Source: Variibacter gotjawalensis (GTDB taxonomy: Bacteria; Pseudomonadota; Alphaproteobacteria; Rhizobiales; Xanthobacteraceae). From it: 64,000 nt of DNA. Shown here one piece after another: positions 9,491-18,530 of the stretch (positions are counted from its first letter, which is position 1; every line of letters begins with the position of its first letter). Under the pieces are notes generated by a model that worked only from the letters and a program-made list of their open reading frames with translations, had not been told where the DNA came from and did no database searches. Location of the stretch: the NCBI RefSeq assembly GCF_002355335.1, contig NZ_AP014946.1, forward strand, positions 4,417,501-4,481,500, in the 5' to 3' direction. The position numbers and the translations under genes were made by a program.

Positions 9491-9669
9491 GCTGGTCATC
9501 CCGGCCGCGCGCTAATTGCGGCACGCCATGTGCGCCGCAAGGTGCGTAAGTGCCGGGATCCATACTCCCTGCCGTCTCGATACCATTGTGCTTATGGATC
9601 CCGGGCTCGCGTGGCTCGCGCAGCGCGCTTTTGCGCGCCGCGAGCTACACGCGCCCCGGGATGACCAGC
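9491..9669. repeat. Palindromic repeat family A, copy 1 (divergent)
   Basis: The ends GCTGGTCATCCCGG and CCGGGATGACCAGC are inverted repeats. Inside are GCCGGGATCCATA and TATGGATCCCGGGCTCGCG, the family landmarks. It fills most of the 299-bp gap between pirin and the next minus-strand gene and contains no gene. Confidence 0.75.
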
Positions 9670-9728
9670 GCTTTACTGACAGGCAAAAAACTTGGCTGAG
9701 GTGTTGCCATCAAGTGAGGATCTGAGCA

Positions 9729-10559
9729 TCACCGGCCCGGCAGCACGATCACTTTCGGCTTAGCAGGCATCGTCGCCTTCGAGATGACGACGGACGGAAT
9801 GTCGAGCGTCTCGATGTCGAAATGCTCGCCGACGCGTTCGAGGAAACGGTTCAGCGTATATTGGCTGAAGTAATGCATCGGGATGACGATCTGCGCCTTC
9901 ATGGCGCGGACGACGTCCACCATGCCGTCGAGATCGAGCGTGTAGGAGCCATCGACCGGCACCATAACGACATCGATGCGGCCGATCTCGTTGAGCTGCG
10001 TCTGCGTCAGCGTGTGATGCAGATGGCCGAGATGCGCGATGCACATATTCGCCATCTCGTAGATAAAGATCGAATTGCCGTGCCGCTCGGTGCCACCGCC
10101 GTAGTTGCGGATGTTGGTCGGCACGTTGCGCACGCGCGTGTCTTTCAGGTGCACATCGTGACGCGCCGGGCTGTCGCCCTCGCCCCAGCCGCGCAGCACA
10201 TGCTTGATCGCCGGGTCGGGATTGTCCGTGTAGTGCGTCGAGTGCGCGCGGTTCATCGTCGCGATATCAGGCGTGATGCTGGGCCGCACATAGTCGTTGT
10301 AGTCGGTTGCGATGCGGACGAGCCCGGGGCTCTCGATTAGAAACGTCGAATGCCCAACATAGGTGAAGCGCACTTCGTCGCGCTTGAGCGCCGCGAGCGT
10401 GAAGCCGGGCCGCGACGAGATGAGCCCCGGACAATTCTCCATCATCTCGGGCTTCGGCGCCGGCGCCTGCGCGAAAAGACTGGCGGCGAAAGTTTGGCTC
10501 GGCATGGCCACGAAGGCCAAACACAACACAGCCGCGACCACAGACAGGAGTTTGCGCAT
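9729..10559 (-). CDS. Exported MBL-fold metallo-hydrolase (UlaG-like)
   Basis: A 276-residue secreted metallo-beta-lactamase-fold protein. A signal peptide covers about residues 1-25 (ending TFAAS). The fold begins RFTYVGHSTFLIES. Later landmarks are IAHLGHLHHTLT, which supplies metal-binding histidines, VPVDGSYTLD, and IPMHYFSQYT. The first metal motif reads AHSTHYTDNPD rather than the standard HxHxDH, so metal occupancy may be unusual. The substrate is unknown. It lies alone on the minus strand after repeat A1. Confidence 0.82.
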   Translation of the reverse strand: MRKLLSVVAAVLCLAFVAMPSQTFAASLFAQAPAPKPEMMENCPGLISSRPGFTLAALKRDEVRFTYVGHSTFLIESPGLVRIATDYNDYVRPSITPDIATMNRAHSTHYTDNPDPAIKHVLRGWGEGDSPARHDVHLKDTRVRNVPTNIRNYGGGTERHGNSIFIYEMANMCIAHLGHLHHTLTQTQLNEIGRIDVVMVPVDGSYTLDLDGMVDVVRAMKAQIVIPMHYFSQYTLNRFLERVGEHFDIETLDIPSVVISKATMPAKPKVIVLPGR

Positions 10560-10708
10560 GCGCCCTCGCTCTTACCGGCGAGCGAGAGCTTAGAGCATTT
10601 TGAAGTGAAGTGGACACCGGTTCACGTCAAGAAAATGCGATCACCGAAAACCTGCATTTTCCGTGTGACGCAGATCGCATCGGCGCGATCGCGCTGCGCC
10701 GGAAAGTC

Positions 10709-11695
10709 TCAGCTCTGCGGCGGCGGTGCTCCGGCAGCGCGGCGGCGACGGCGATCTTCGGCCGCAGCGACATGACGCTGCTGAAGTTCCGCCAGTGCCG
10801 CGCGTATCTGCTCGCCTGTTTCGCCGCGGACGCAGCGCGCCATCGCATGCGCCGTGTAGATGACGACGCCATGCCGATTGTCGTCAACCGCCTGCACCCA
10901 ATACTGCTCGACGCGGCCACCGGCGCGGTTGAGCTGGTCCGCGAAGGTCGACTGATACTGCCAGCGCACTGTCCGGTCCTGCGGGTCCGTGATCACGATG
11001 ACACGCAGGCCGCGCCTCTGCGCGATACGTCCGACGAGCTGAACCGGGTCGAAATACTGCAGCAAAGGATGTTTCTCGGGTCGTCCGCCGCTGTCGAGCC
11101 GCGCCAGCAGGCCGGCACCCGGCACCGCGCAGCCGATGTCATCGCGCAAATACAGCAAGCCCCCGACCAGCGATCCGCCGCCCGACTGCCCCATCAGATG
11201 GAAGCCGGCATAGCCGTGCTTACGCTTGATCGCGTCGAGCGCCATGTTGACGACGTAGAGCTCGAGCCACGTTTTGCGATGACCGTGAAAGCCGGAGGAA
11301 CCCTCGACGCCGGGGCGTCCGAGATAAATCGCCGGGCCTTGCGCGAGCTTGGAGAAATTGTCGGCCATACGCTGCAACACTTCGGTGTTGATGTCCTGGC
11401 TCGGGTCGGTCTTTTCGAACGTGCCGTCGCGGAACGCGAAGCGGCCCATGCGGTCGCCCTGCAGGAACACGACGGGCTGTTGCCCTTCGCCGCCCGTGGT
11501 CGAGAGATAGTAGCGGACGCAATAACCCTTATCGCCGACGACAACCCACACGGCGTAAGGCATCGCGGCACATTGCTGCGGCGGGATGTACATGCCGCGC
11601 GCCATCTGCGCGGCCGGAATGATCTCGGCGCGCGCCGGCAGGATCGCCGCGACCACCGCGGCGACAGCTGCGACAAAGCCAAGACGAAACGACAT
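10709..11695 (-). CDS. Exported alpha/beta-hydrolase-like protein
   Basis: A 328-residue protein with a signal peptide at about 1-24 (MSFRLGFVAAVAAVVAAILPARA). The nucleophile elbow is GQSGGG after YAGFHLM, an acid is likely in VITDPQDRTV, and a histidine in DDNRHGVV completes a plausible Ser-Asp-His triad. Several extra cysteines (QQCAAM, GYCVRYY, DIGCAV) fit disulfides in the periplasm. The C-terminus is a charged arginine-rich tail. Start 11695 was chosen because it begins the signal peptide. The substrate cannot be inferred. Confidence 0.78.
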   Translation of the reverse strand: MSFRLGFVAAVAAVVAAILPARAEIIPAAQMARGMYIPPQQCAAMPYAVWVVVGDKGYCVRYYLSTTGGEGQQPVVFLQGDRMGRFAFRDGTFEKTDPSQDINTEVLQRMADNFSKLAQGPAIYLGRPGVEGSSGFHGHRKTWLELYVVNMALDAIKRKHGYAGFHLMGQSGGGSLVGGLLYLRDDIGCAVPGAGLLARLDSGGRPEKHPLLQYFDPVQLVGRIAQRRGLRVIVITDPQDRTVRWQYQSTFADQLNRAGGRVEQYWVQAVDDNRHGVVIYTAHAMARCVRGETGEQIRAALAELQQRHVAAAEDRRRRRAAGAPPPQS

Positions 11696-11774
11696 TCCCC
11701 ATGCTCCCGAGTGCTTCTCGGAAGTTTGTCGCGGGGCGAGCGTTCGAGGTTCAAGGCGCGGCGGCGCAAAGAAA

Positions 11775-11804
11775 AAGCGCGGCCCCAAGGACCGCGCTTT
11801 AAAC
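11775..11804 (-). terminator. Rho-independent terminator of the DUF992 gene
   Basis: On the minus strand AAAGCGCGG and CCGCGCTTT pair across a short loop and are followed by TTCTTTG. It lies about 50 bp beyond the stop of the DUF992 gene. Confidence 0.75.
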
Positions 11805-11854
11805 TTTAGCCTCGGTTCAGAGGCGCTAGCCTCCCGAGACTCGCTGCCGATCGC

Positions 11855-12370
11855 TTAGCGATGGCGGCGGTGGTGACGGTGCTTGCGGTGCTTGCGGACC
11901 GGGCGCACTTCTTCCAAACGCAGTTCGCCGAAGCCGCCGGCAACGTTCAGGCCGAGCTGGCCCTGAACCGAGAGCGGCTGCAGGCTGACGGTGCGGTTGG
12001 AACCGCCGACCAGCACGTTGGCGCCGACGCCACCGATGACGGTCGCTTCGCCGGTCGCACCGACGTAGGTGCCGGTCAGAGCGCCACGGCGCGGGTTGCT
12101 GGTGCTCATCTGGACCTGCCAGGCGATCTCCGAACCCTGCGTGACGCCGATATCGACACCGAACTTGCTGAGCGTGCCGACATAGTGTTCAGCCGGGCCG
12201 GCGAGCGGACGGAATTCGCAATCGACGGCCTTGCGCGAACCGACGACGTAACCGGCGCCACCGGCAACCGAGCAAAGCAGCGTGCCGGCGCGGCCGTATT
12301 GAGCCGATGCGGGAGCCGATGCGAGGCCGACGAGCGCGGCAGCAACTGCAGCGGCGAGAACTTTCTTCAT
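11855..12370 (-). CDS. DUF992 domain exported protein
   Basis: A 171-residue secreted protein of the DUF992 family, which is confined largely to Hyphomicrobiales and has no known function. A signal peptide covers 1-24 (ending SAPASAQ). The mature part carries the family segments GTLLCSVAGGAGYVVGSRK, VDCEFRP and HYVGTLSKFGVDIG, followed by small-residue-rich beta strands. The C-terminus is a striking run of His/Arg/Lys (KHRKHRHHRRHR), which could bind metal or negatively charged envelope polymers. Start 12370 follows a GGAGT ribosome site. A terminator follows, so it is monocistronic. Confidence 0.87.
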   Translation of the reverse strand: MKKVLAAAVAAALVGLASAPASAQYGRAGTLLCSVAGGAGYVVGSRKAVDCEFRPLAGPAEHYVGTLSKFGVDIGVTQGSEIAWQVQMSTSNPRRGALTGTYVGATGEATVIGGVGANVLVGGSNRTVSLQPLSVQGQLGLNVAGGFGELRLEEVRPVRKHRKHRHHRRHR

Positions 12371-12460
12371 GGAAAACTCCTGAGATTCCAAAATCAGCGG
12401 TAACTCCGGACGGACCGTGCTCGTGGTATGAGAGGGAAAATACCGCTGGATTCAGGTTCC

Positions 12461-12676
12461 TCAGCCCGCGGATTCTTCGACGCTAACTTGTGAGACACTT
12501 AAAAGCCCGGAGAGTGCGTCGACGATAAAGTCCTTAACTTTGGCAACATCTTGGCCTTTTGCGGCAAAAGCGCGCACTCGGATACTATCGTCCCCTTCAA
12601 TAATGTCATACCGCTCGATTAGGCTCGATTTCACGAACTCGTCGAGCCGAGCATTGATTTCGTCTATGGCTGCCAT
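12461..12676 (-). CDS. Small hypothetical protein (71 aa)
   Basis: A small acidic alpha/beta protein (AAIDEINARLDEFVKSSLIE, then IRVRAFAAKGQDVAKVKDFI) that I do not recognise. ATG 12676 with a GGGGGA ribosome site is preferred over a longer upstream start. Its short beta-alpha-beta look resembles small adaptor or BON-like domains, but this is only an impression. It lies alone between the DUF992 and IalB genes on the same strand. Confidence 0.6.
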   Translation of the reverse strand: MAAIDEINARLDEFVKSSLIERYDIIEGDDSIRVRAFAAKGQDVAKVKDFIVDALSGLLSVSQVSVEESAG

Positions 12677-12813
12677 GGTCCCCCGCCACCTAATGTCGGC
12701 CACCGGCATAGCACGCCGCCAGGGCATGCCGGAAGCATCCCGCTACTTTTAGACGGCCACCAATATGTGGCCAAACCGAAGTATTTTCAACGGATTAGGC
12801 TAGTTCCGCCGCA

Positions 12814-13338
12814 TCAGCGACACTCCTGCCCGACCCGGTCGAGCGCCTGGCCAAGGCCGCGCAGCGAGAACTTGTCGGTCGTCTGCGTCCCGCGCGCCGA
12901 TTGGCCTTTCAGGGTGAGGTCCGAGCCTTTGCGCATCGCGTCGATCATCTGGGTCTCTTCGCCGTTGCTGCGCGCCCAGGCATTGTCGCCCTGCGTCTGC
13001 AGCGAGAACTTGGCGGTCCCGATCTCCAAAACGGTCTCGCTGTTCCGCCCAAACGGGTAGCCGATGATGATGTTGATCTCGTTGCGCACATTCTCGGCCG
13101 GCCGCGTCGCCAGATAGAAATACACCGGATCGCGCGGCCGGTTCGGCGGCACTGTTTGAGACGAGGACGGCTGCGCCATCGCGAAGCAGACCTTGTTGCC
13201 GTTGGCGACGCCCGCATAAGCGCCCCAATCGCCGAACTGTTGCACCAGGCTCGGTTTGACGTCGCTCTGCGCACCCGCGAGCGAAGACGAGACCGCAAGC
13301 GCGGCACCAACCGCCGCGATCAAGCGCAAAGACAACAT
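12814..13338 (-). CDS. Invasion-associated locus B (IalB) family protein
   Basis: A 174-residue secreted protein. Signal peptide 1-23 ends SSLAGAQ. The mature chain has the family landmarks QFGDWGAYAG, KVCFAMAQP, DPVYFYLATRP and INIIIGYPFG. IalB was named in Bartonella for red-cell invasion, but the family is widespread in free-living Hyphomicrobiales, where its role is unknown; no virulence meaning should be drawn. Two cysteines (KVCFA and the C-terminal QECR) could form a disulfide. Start 13338 begins the signal peptide. Confidence 0.9.
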   Translation of the reverse strand: MLSLRLIAAVGAALAVSSSLAGAQSDVKPSLVQQFGDWGAYAGVANGNKVCFAMAQPSSSQTVPPNRPRDPVYFYLATRPAENVRNEINIIIGYPFGRNSETVLEIGTAKFSLQTQGDNAWARSNGEETQMIDAMRKGSDLTLKGQSARGTQTTDKFSLRGLGQALDRVGQECR

Positions 13339-13548
13339 GGAAGGGCCCCTCTTGATTGTGTCGACTCGCCCCGCGACAGCAACGTGACCGCTATATAACG
13401 AAATTGGCGGCGTGAAGGCATACGGGTTGGTCGCGGAATACGCGTTCGCGATGCGAAAGTTCGCGCAGCGAACCGTGCCCCCTTCGCCCCGCCGCGCGAT
13501 GCGGCTACAAGAGAAACGTCCTTTCCTTCTCACTAGGTTCGATCATCG

Positions 13549-14523
13549 ATGAAAGCCGTTCTCTGCGAAGAATTCTGCACGCCCGAGCAACTGAAAATCG
13601 CCGATATCGCGGACCCTGTCGCCGAAGTCGGACAGGTCGTGGTCGGCATCAAAGCCGTCGGCCTCAACTTCTTCGACATCCTGCAGATTGCCGGCAAATA
13701 TCAGATCAAACCACCCTTCCCGTTCTCGCCCGGCGCAGAGATTGCCGGCGTTGTCGAGAGCGTCGGCGAAGGCGTGACGTCGCTCAAGAAGGGCGACCGG
13801 GTGATGGGTTCGGTCGGTCACAACGGCGCGCGCGAACGCCTCGCTGTCTCGGCCGACCAGGTCTACAAAATTCCCGATGCGCTCGAATTCGATCGCGCCG
13901 CCGCGCTGATCATCACTTACGGCACGACCTATTACGCGCTGAAGGATCGCGCGCGTCTGCAGCCGGGTGAAAGCCTCGCGGTGCTCGGCGCAGCCGGCGG
14001 CGTCGGCCTCGCCGCGGTCGAGCTCGGCAAGCTGATGGGCGCGCGCGTGATCGCCTGCGCGTCGTCGGATGAGAAGCTGGCTTTCATCAAAAAACATGGC
14101 GCCGACGCCACGATCAATTACTCGACCGGCAACCTGCGCGACGCGCTGCGCGAAGCGACGGGCGGCAAGGGCGTCGACTGCGTTTACGATCCGGTCGGCG
14201 GCGCTTACACGGAAGCCGCCGTGCGCGCACTCGACTGGGAGGGCCGCCTCCTCGTCATCGGTTTTGCCGCCGGCGAGATTCCGAAGCTCCCGCTCAACCT
14301 GACGCTGCTGAAGAACTGCGACATCCGCGGCGTCTTCTGGGGCGCTTGGACGCGGCGCGATCCGAAGGGTTTCGCGGCCAGCATGCAGCAGCTCATTCAA
14401 TGGGCGGCCGAGAAGAAGATTTCGGCTCACGTCCACGCAAGCTACAAGCTCGACGATATCGTTAAGGCCTTGGACGACATCGCAAACCGCAAGGTCATGG
14501 GTAAGGCAGTCCTGACAATCTAA
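13549..14523 (+). CDS. NADPH:quinone oxidoreductase family protein (zinc-free MDR)
   Basis: A 324-residue medium-chain dehydrogenase/reductase of the quinone oxidoreductase group. The N-terminal GroES-like domain has FSPGAEIAGVVESVGEGV and GDRVMG without the zinc cysteines. The Rossmann domain carries the nucleotide motif LGAAGGVGLAAVELGKLMGA and KGVDCVYDPVGG. It likely reduces quinones or enones with NADPH in the cytoplasm. The C-terminal VKALDDIANRKVMGKAVLTI is typical. Start ATG 13549 matches the family. It is transcribed divergently from the ialB-like gene. Confidence 0.92.
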   Translation: MKAVLCEEFCTPEQLKIADIADPVAEVGQVVVGIKAVGLNFFDILQIAGKYQIKPPFPFSPGAEIAGVVESVGEGVTSLKKGDRVMGSVGHNGARERLAVSADQVYKIPDALEFDRAAALIITYGTTYYALKDRARLQPGESLAVLGAAGGVGLAAVELGKLMGARVIACASSDEKLAFIKKHGADATINYSTGNLRDALREATGGKGVDCVYDPVGGAYTEAAVRALDWEGRLLVIGFAAGEIPKLPLNLTLLKNCDIRGVFWGAWTRRDPKGFAASMQQLIQWAAEKKISAHVHASYKLDDIVKALDDIANRKVMGKAVLTI

Positions 14524-14551
14524 TTCCCCTAGGTCGCTTAGAAACGAAGCC

Positions 14552-14692
14552 GTCATCCCGGCCAAGCGAAGGCAACGCGCGGAGCGCGTACCGCCGAGCG
14601 CGAGCCGGGATCCACGTATCCCAGCGAGCGAGTGGGGTACATGGGTCCCGGATAACCGCATCGCGCTGCGCGCGGCGGTTTCCGGGATGACA
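14552..14692. repeat. Palindromic repeat family A, copy 2 (full length)
   Basis: A full-length example: GTCATCCCGGCCAAGC, a variable stem, GAGCCGGGATCCACGTATCCC, a short spacer, GGGTACATGGGTCCCGGATA, a variable GC-rich stem, and GGTTTCCGGGATGAC. The outer ends are inverted repeats of each other and each half folds into its own hairpin. Confidence 0.85.
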
Positions 14693-14755
14693 GCCGAGAG
14701 GATGAGAAGCTAAGCCTCGATCGTTTCGCGGCTAAGCACCTTCGATCTGACGGAT

Positions 14756-14779
14756 TTGGGGCTCGCGTTAGAGCCCCAA
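14756..14779. other. 8-bp stem-loop in the rlmN leader
   Basis: TTGGGGCT and AGCCCCAA flank an 8-base loop; only C residues follow downstream. A TTG codon at 14756 that could extend rlmN lies inside this stem, which argues for the ATG at 14798 as the real start. Confidence 0.5.
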
Positions 14780-14797
14780 TCCCCCTATGTAGGCCGC

Positions 14798-16027
14798 ATG
14801 CAAGTCCATTCGGCCTCCCCAGCCCCGCTCGAAAAAGCGCCGCTTGAGCGGTATGTCGCGCCCGCGCGCCCGTCGCTGGCAGGCCTGACACGCGCCGAAT
14901 TGGCCGAGGCTCTGGGCGCGATCGGCGTCGGCGAGCGCGAACGCAAAATGCGCGTTCAGCAGCTCTGGCACTGGATCTATTTCCGCGGTGCCAAATCCTT
15001 CGGCGAGATGACCAATGTCGCGAAGGGATTGCGCGCTTCGCTCGAGCAGCAATTCACGCTGGCGCGGCCCGAACTGGCGGCGGAGCAGATTTCCAACGAC
15101 GGCACCCGTAAGTGGCTGATCGCGCTGCCGGGCGAAACGCCGGGTGAGAAGCCGCACATGGTCGAGTGCGTCTACATCCCGGAGAGCAATCGCGGCACGC
15201 TCTGCGTATCGAGCCAGGTCGGTTGCACGCTCAACTGCTCGTTCTGCCACACCGGCACGCAGCGTCTCGTGCGCAATCTCGCGCCGTCCGAAATCATCGG
15301 TCAGGTGATGATCGCGCGCGACCGCCTCGGCGATTGGCTCGGTCAGACGCGCGCGACCGGCCCCGGCCTGCCGACGTCCGGGGAGCGCGCCGTCACCAAC
15401 ATCGTCATGATGGGCATGGGCGAGCCGCTCTACAATTTCGACAACGTGCGCGACGCGTTGCTCACCGTGCAGGACGGCGAAGGTCTCTCGCTCTCGCGCC
15501 GCCGCATCACGCTCTCGACCTCGGGCGTGATCCCGAATATCCCGCGCGCCGGTTCCGAGATCGGCACGATGCTGGCTGTTTCGCTCCACGCCGTGCGTGA
15601 CGATCTGCGCGACGAATTGGTGCCGCTCAACAAGAAATATCCGATCAAAGATTTGATGCAGGCCTGCCGCGACTATCCGGGCCTCTCCAACGCGCGCCGC
15701 ATAACCTTCGAATACGTGATGCTCAAGGGGATCAACGACAGCCTCGCCGAAGCGAAAGAACTCGTGCGTTTGCTCAAAGGCATTCCGGCGAAGATCAACC
15801 TGATCCCGTTCAACCCGTGGCCCGGCACAAAATACGAATGCTCGAACTGGGATCAGATCGAGAAGTTCTCCGACGTCGTCTTCAACGCGGGCTACGCCTC
15901 GCCGGTGCGCACACCGCGCGGCCGCGATATCTTCGCGGCGTGTGGCCAGCTCAAGAGCGAGACCGAAAAGCTATCGGCGCGCGAGCGTATGGCGCTGCGC
16001 GCGATGGCGATGACGGACGACGAATAG
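14798..16027 (+). CDS. rlmN: 23S rRNA (adenine2503-C2)/tRNA (adenine37-C2)-methyltransferase RlmN
   Basis: A 409-residue radical-SAM enzyme that methylates C2 of A2503 in 23S rRNA and of A37 in some tRNAs. The cluster motif C-x3-C-x2-C is CTLNCSFC (Cys143, 147, 150). The SAM region has [17 protein letters not shown], then [18 protein letters not shown], and the C-terminal FAACGQL cysteine is the resolving/methyl-carrying pair member. The N-terminal accessory domain includes [17 protein letters not shown] prefer ATG 14798 to a TTG 14 codons upstream. A small membrane-protein gene follows by 10 bp. Confidence 0.95.
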   Translation: MQVHSASPAPLEKAPLERYVAPARPSLAGLTRAELAEALGAIGVGERERKMRVQQLWHWIYFRGAKSFGEMTNVAKGLRASLEQQFTLARPELAAEQISNDGTRKWLIALPGETPGEKPHMVECVYIPESNRGTLCVSSQVGCTLNCSFCHTGTQRLVRNLAPSEIIGQVMIARDRLGDWLGQTRATGPGLPTSGERAVTNIVMMGMGEPLYNFDNVRDALLTVQDGEGLSLSRRRITLSTSGVIPNIPRAGSEIGTMLAVSLHAVRDDLRDELVPLNKKYPIKDLMQACRDYPGLSNARRITFEYVMLKGINDSLAEAKELVRLLKGIPAKINLIPFNPWPGTKYECSNWDQIEKFSDVVFNAGYASPVRTPRGRDIFAACGQLKSETEKLSARERMALRAMAMTDDE

Positions 16028-16037
16028 CAGCGCGGCC

Positions 16038-16484
16038 ATGACCATCGGCCGTTTTTTCCTCGTGATGTTCGCCGGTTTCGCGGCCTGCTTCGCGGCCGGC
16101 GTCGTGCTGACCGTCGCGGCGCTCAAACCCGAATGGAGCGGCATGTTCGTCGATGCTTTCGGCGACGACTCGCTCAACTACATCGTCGCTTTCGGTGGCC
16201 TCTTCGCGTCACTCGCCGCATTTCTCCCGACCATCGCGATCATCGTCATCGGCGAAGTCTTGCGCCTGCGTTCCGTGATCTATTACGCGCTCGCTTTCGC
16301 GGCGATGTCGCTGTTCCTCTTCGCTTACGTCAGCGATTGGAGTCTGATCGCGTTCAACGTCGACGGCCACGCCCGACGCCAGCTCGAACTGATGGCGGCT
16401 GCCGGCATCGTCGCGGGATTCGTCTATTGGGCGATTGCCGGACGCACGGCCGGCGGCAACTTAGTTGCTACGCGCGAACAATAA
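16038..16484 (+). CDS. Small integral membrane protein (hypothetical)
   Basis: A 148-residue protein with four hydrophobic segments (about 5-27, 48-75, 79-103 and 115-136). No motif or family that I recognise. It begins 10 bp after the rlmN stop and is likely co-transcribed with it. Its 3' end overlaps the 3' end of the convergent LysE gene by 24 bases. The shadow ORF in another frame here is not supported. Confidence 0.72.
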   Translation: MTIGRFFLVMFAGFAACFAAGVVLTVAALKPEWSGMFVDAFGDDSLNYIVAFGGLFASLAAFLPTIAIIVIGEVLRLRSVIYYALAFAAMSLFLFAYVSDWSLIAFNVDGHARRQLELMAAAGIVAGFVYWAIAGRTAGGNLVATREQ

Positions 16485-17102
16485 TCGCACCGCAAACGCA
16501 CCCATAATCCCGGCGAACGTCCAGTCGATTGCCCGCATCACGCGCGGCGAGCGGCGGATCGCGGCCGTGAACTGCTCCGCCATCAGAATCAACACCGCGC
16601 AGGTCGGAATTCCGAGCACCAGGAAGTAGAGGCCAAGGAACAGCAGCTTCTGGCTTGCCTGCGGGTCGGTCGCCGAGACGAATTGCGGCAGGAAGGTCAA
16701 GAAGAACATCACTATTTTAGGATTCAGCAGATTGACGCCGACACCCATCGCGAACACCTGCGCGATCGGCCGCTGCACACCCTTGCCGGGCTTGATCGTC
16801 AGCGCCGATCCGTGCCGCACCGCCTGCACGGCGAGATACACGAGATAAGCCGCGCCGACGATCTTGATCACCGTGAACGCCGTCGCCGACGCCGCCAAAA
16901 TCGCTGACAGCCCGAACGCCGCCAGCAGACTGTGCACCAAGAGCCCGGTCGTCGCGCCGAGCATCGCGGCCATCCCGCGCGCACGGCCTGACCGAAGCGT
17001 TTCGCCGAGGAACAGCGTCATGTCCGGCCCGGGGGTAATCAGCAGCAGGAAAGATGCGGCCGTAAAAGCCGCGAGCACTTCGAAAGACGGAAGGAAATTC
17101 AT
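16461..17102 (-). CDS. LysE/RhtB family amino-acid exporter
   Basis: A 213-residue inner-membrane exporter with six predicted helices. The N-terminal signature FLLLITPGPDMTLFLGETLR is characteristic of LysE/RhtB proteins, and GVGVNLLNPKIVMFFLTFLP is the second conserved block. Members export amino acids such as threonine, homoserine or leucine; the substrate is not predictable. ATG 17102 gives a normal N-terminus. The first half of repeat A3 lies just upstream. Confidence 0.92.
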   Translation of the reverse strand: MNFLPSFEVLAAFTAASFLLLITPGPDMTLFLGETLRSGRARGMAAMLGATTGLLVHSLLAAFGLSAILAASATAFTVIKIVGAAYLVYLAVQAVRHGSALTIKPGKGVQRPIAQVFAMGVGVNLLNPKIVMFFLTFLPQFVSATDPQASQKLLFLGLYFLVLGIPTCAVLILMAEQFTAAIRRSPRVMRAIDWTFAGIMGAFAVRLLFARSN

Positions 17103-17137
17103 CTCAACTTATCCTCTGAAGCAATGGTTCCAGAGCT

Positions 17138-17193
17138 GTCATCCCGGCCAAGCGAGGCGAACCCTCGCGCGAGCCGGGATCCACGTATCCCTG
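17138..17193. repeat. Palindromic repeat family A, half element
   Basis: Only the first half of the family A element is present: GTCATCCCGGCCAAGCG, a short stem, GAGCCGGGATCCACGTATCCC. The second half is missing; 8 bp later comes the stop codon of the GIY-YIG gene. It is oriented like the full copies at 14552 and 17524. Confidence 0.8.
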
Positions 17194-17201
17194 TCACTTC
17201 G

Positions 17202-17507
17202 TTACTTTGAGACCTCGCCGGACGCAACCAAGCTCGGCCACAAATCGTGCCAATCCTCGTTTTGCTCCTCGACGAGTTTGATCTTCCATTCTCGCCGCCA
17301 TCGTTTGATCTGCTTCTCGCGCTCGATCGCTTCGGAAATATCATCGTGCACTTCGAAGTAGACGAGACGCTTCACGTCGTGGCGCTTGGTGAAACCCGGG
17401 ACTGCACTCTCGCGATGCTCATAGACGCGGCGTATGAGATCGTTCGTGACGCCAACATAGAGTGTACCTCGACGCGCGCTGGCTAAAATATAAACGTAAT
17501 AAATCAT
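17202..17507 (-). CDS. GIY-YIG nuclease family protein
   Basis: A 101-residue single-domain GIY-YIG endonuclease. The two tyrosine motifs read YVY and YVG (MIYYVYILAS...TLYVGVTND). The catalytic Arg is in LIRRVYEHR, the metal Glu in EAIEREKQIKRW, and the trailing Asn in NEDW. So the active site looks intact. Proteins of this type are annotated as UPF0213; their function is unknown. The gene is bracketed at the very ends by family A repeats: a half element 8 bp past the stop, a full one starting 16 bp before the start codon. It has no obvious partner gene. Confidence 0.9.
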   Translation of the reverse strand: MIYYVYILASARRGTLYVGVTNDLIRRVYEHRESAVPGFTKRHDVKRLVYFEVHDDISEAIEREKQIKRWRREWKIKLVEEQNEDWHDLWPSLVASGEVSK

Positions 17508-17523
17508 TCAAGAATCCGCAGCT

Positions 17524-17660
17524 GTCATCCCGGCCAAGCGTGCGTATCGCGCAGCGACGCACGCGCGAGCCGGGACCTACGTATCCCTGCAAATACTGGG
17601 ATACATGGGTCCCGGATAGCCGCACGGTTCGCAAAGCGAACCGGCAGCTTCCGGGATGAC
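17524..17660. repeat. Palindromic repeat family A, copy 4 (full length)
   Basis: Full element with the inverted ends GTCATCCCGG and CCGGGATGAC, inner GACCTACGTATCCCTGC and GGGATACATGGGTCCCGG. It fills the space between the divergent GIY-YIG gene and the enoyl-CoA hydratase gene. Confidence 0.85.
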
Positions 17661-17737
17661 AGCCTACTGTGCGGCGGCGCGGTTGCTCAATCGCCTCGTG
17701 TCGGCTACGCAATCTCTCAAAAGACGGAGAGAAGCGC

Positions 17738-18514
17738 ATGACGACTTACGAAAACATCATCGTCGAAACCAAGGGCAAGGTCGGCATCATCCGCCTCAAC
17801 CGCCCGCAAGCGCTGAATGCGCTCAACGCCGGGCTCATCGCCGATCTCGACAAGGCCGTGAAGGGTTACGAGGCCGATCAGAACATCGGCTGCATCCTCA
17901 TCACGGGCAGCGAGAAAGCCTTCGCGGCCGGCGCCGACATCAAGATGATGCAGAGCATGGGCTTCACCGACGTCTTCCTCGGCAACTTCATCGGCGATTG
18001 GGACGGCGTTGCGCGTGCGCGCAAGCCAGTGGTCGCGGCAGTCGCGGGCTTCGCGCTCGGCGGCGGCTGCGAACTGGCGATGATGTGCGACATCGTCATC
18101 GCGGCCGACAGCGCGAAATTCGGTCAGCCGGAAATCAAGCTCGGCGTTATTCCTGGGCTCGGCGGCACGCAGCGCCTCACGCGCGCGATCGGTAAGGCAA
18201 AGGCGATGGACCTCTGCCTTACCGGCCGCATGATGGATGCGAAGGAAGCCGAAGCTTCCGGCCTCGTCGCTCGCGTCGTGCCGGCTGCAGAGTTGATGGA
18301 CGTCGCGATGAAAGCCGCCGAGACGGTTGCCTCGATGTCGCTGATGGCGACGATCGCCTGCAAGGACTCGGTCAACGCCGCGTTCGAGACGACGCTGTCG
18401 GAAGGCATGCGCGCCGAACGCCGCATCTTCCATCCGCTCTTCGGCACCGAAGACAAGATGGAAGGCATGACAGCCTTCGTCGAAAAGCGCCCGGCAAAGT
18501 TCAAGAATAAGTAA
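17738..18514 (+). CDS. Enoyl-CoA hydratase
   Basis: A 258-residue crotonase-fold enzyme that adds water to trans-2-enoyl-CoA in beta-oxidation or related pathways. The oxyanion-hole motif AAGADIKMM and the second block [20 protein letters not shown] carry the conserved glycine and first glutamate; the second catalytic Glu is in [20 protein letters not shown]. Length and motifs are those of mitochondrial-type short-chain hydratases. Start ATG 17738 gives the normal [10 protein letters not shown] beginning. It stands alone, between repeats A4 and A5. Confidence 0.94.
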   Translation: MTTYENIIVETKGKVGIIRLNRPQALNALNAGLIADLDKAVKGYEADQNIGCILITGSEKAFAAGADIKMMQSMGFTDVFLGNFIGDWDGVARARKPVVAAVAGFALGGGCELAMMCDIVIAADSAKFGQPEIKLGVIPGLGGTQRLTRAIGKAKAMDLCLTGRMMDAKEAEASGLVARVVPAAELMDVAMKAAETVASMSLMATIACKDSVNAAFETTLSEGMRAERRIFHPLFGTEDKMEGMTAFVEKRPAKFKNK

Positions 18515-18530
18515 CGCGCTAAACTCAGCT

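Noticed and set aside
9516-9725. Small open frame inside family A copy 1
   Set aside because: Lies within a palindromic repeat and has no protein features.
12814-13338. Virulence function for the IalB-like protein
   Set aside because: The family is widespread in free-living Hyphomicrobiales; the name alone is no evidence.
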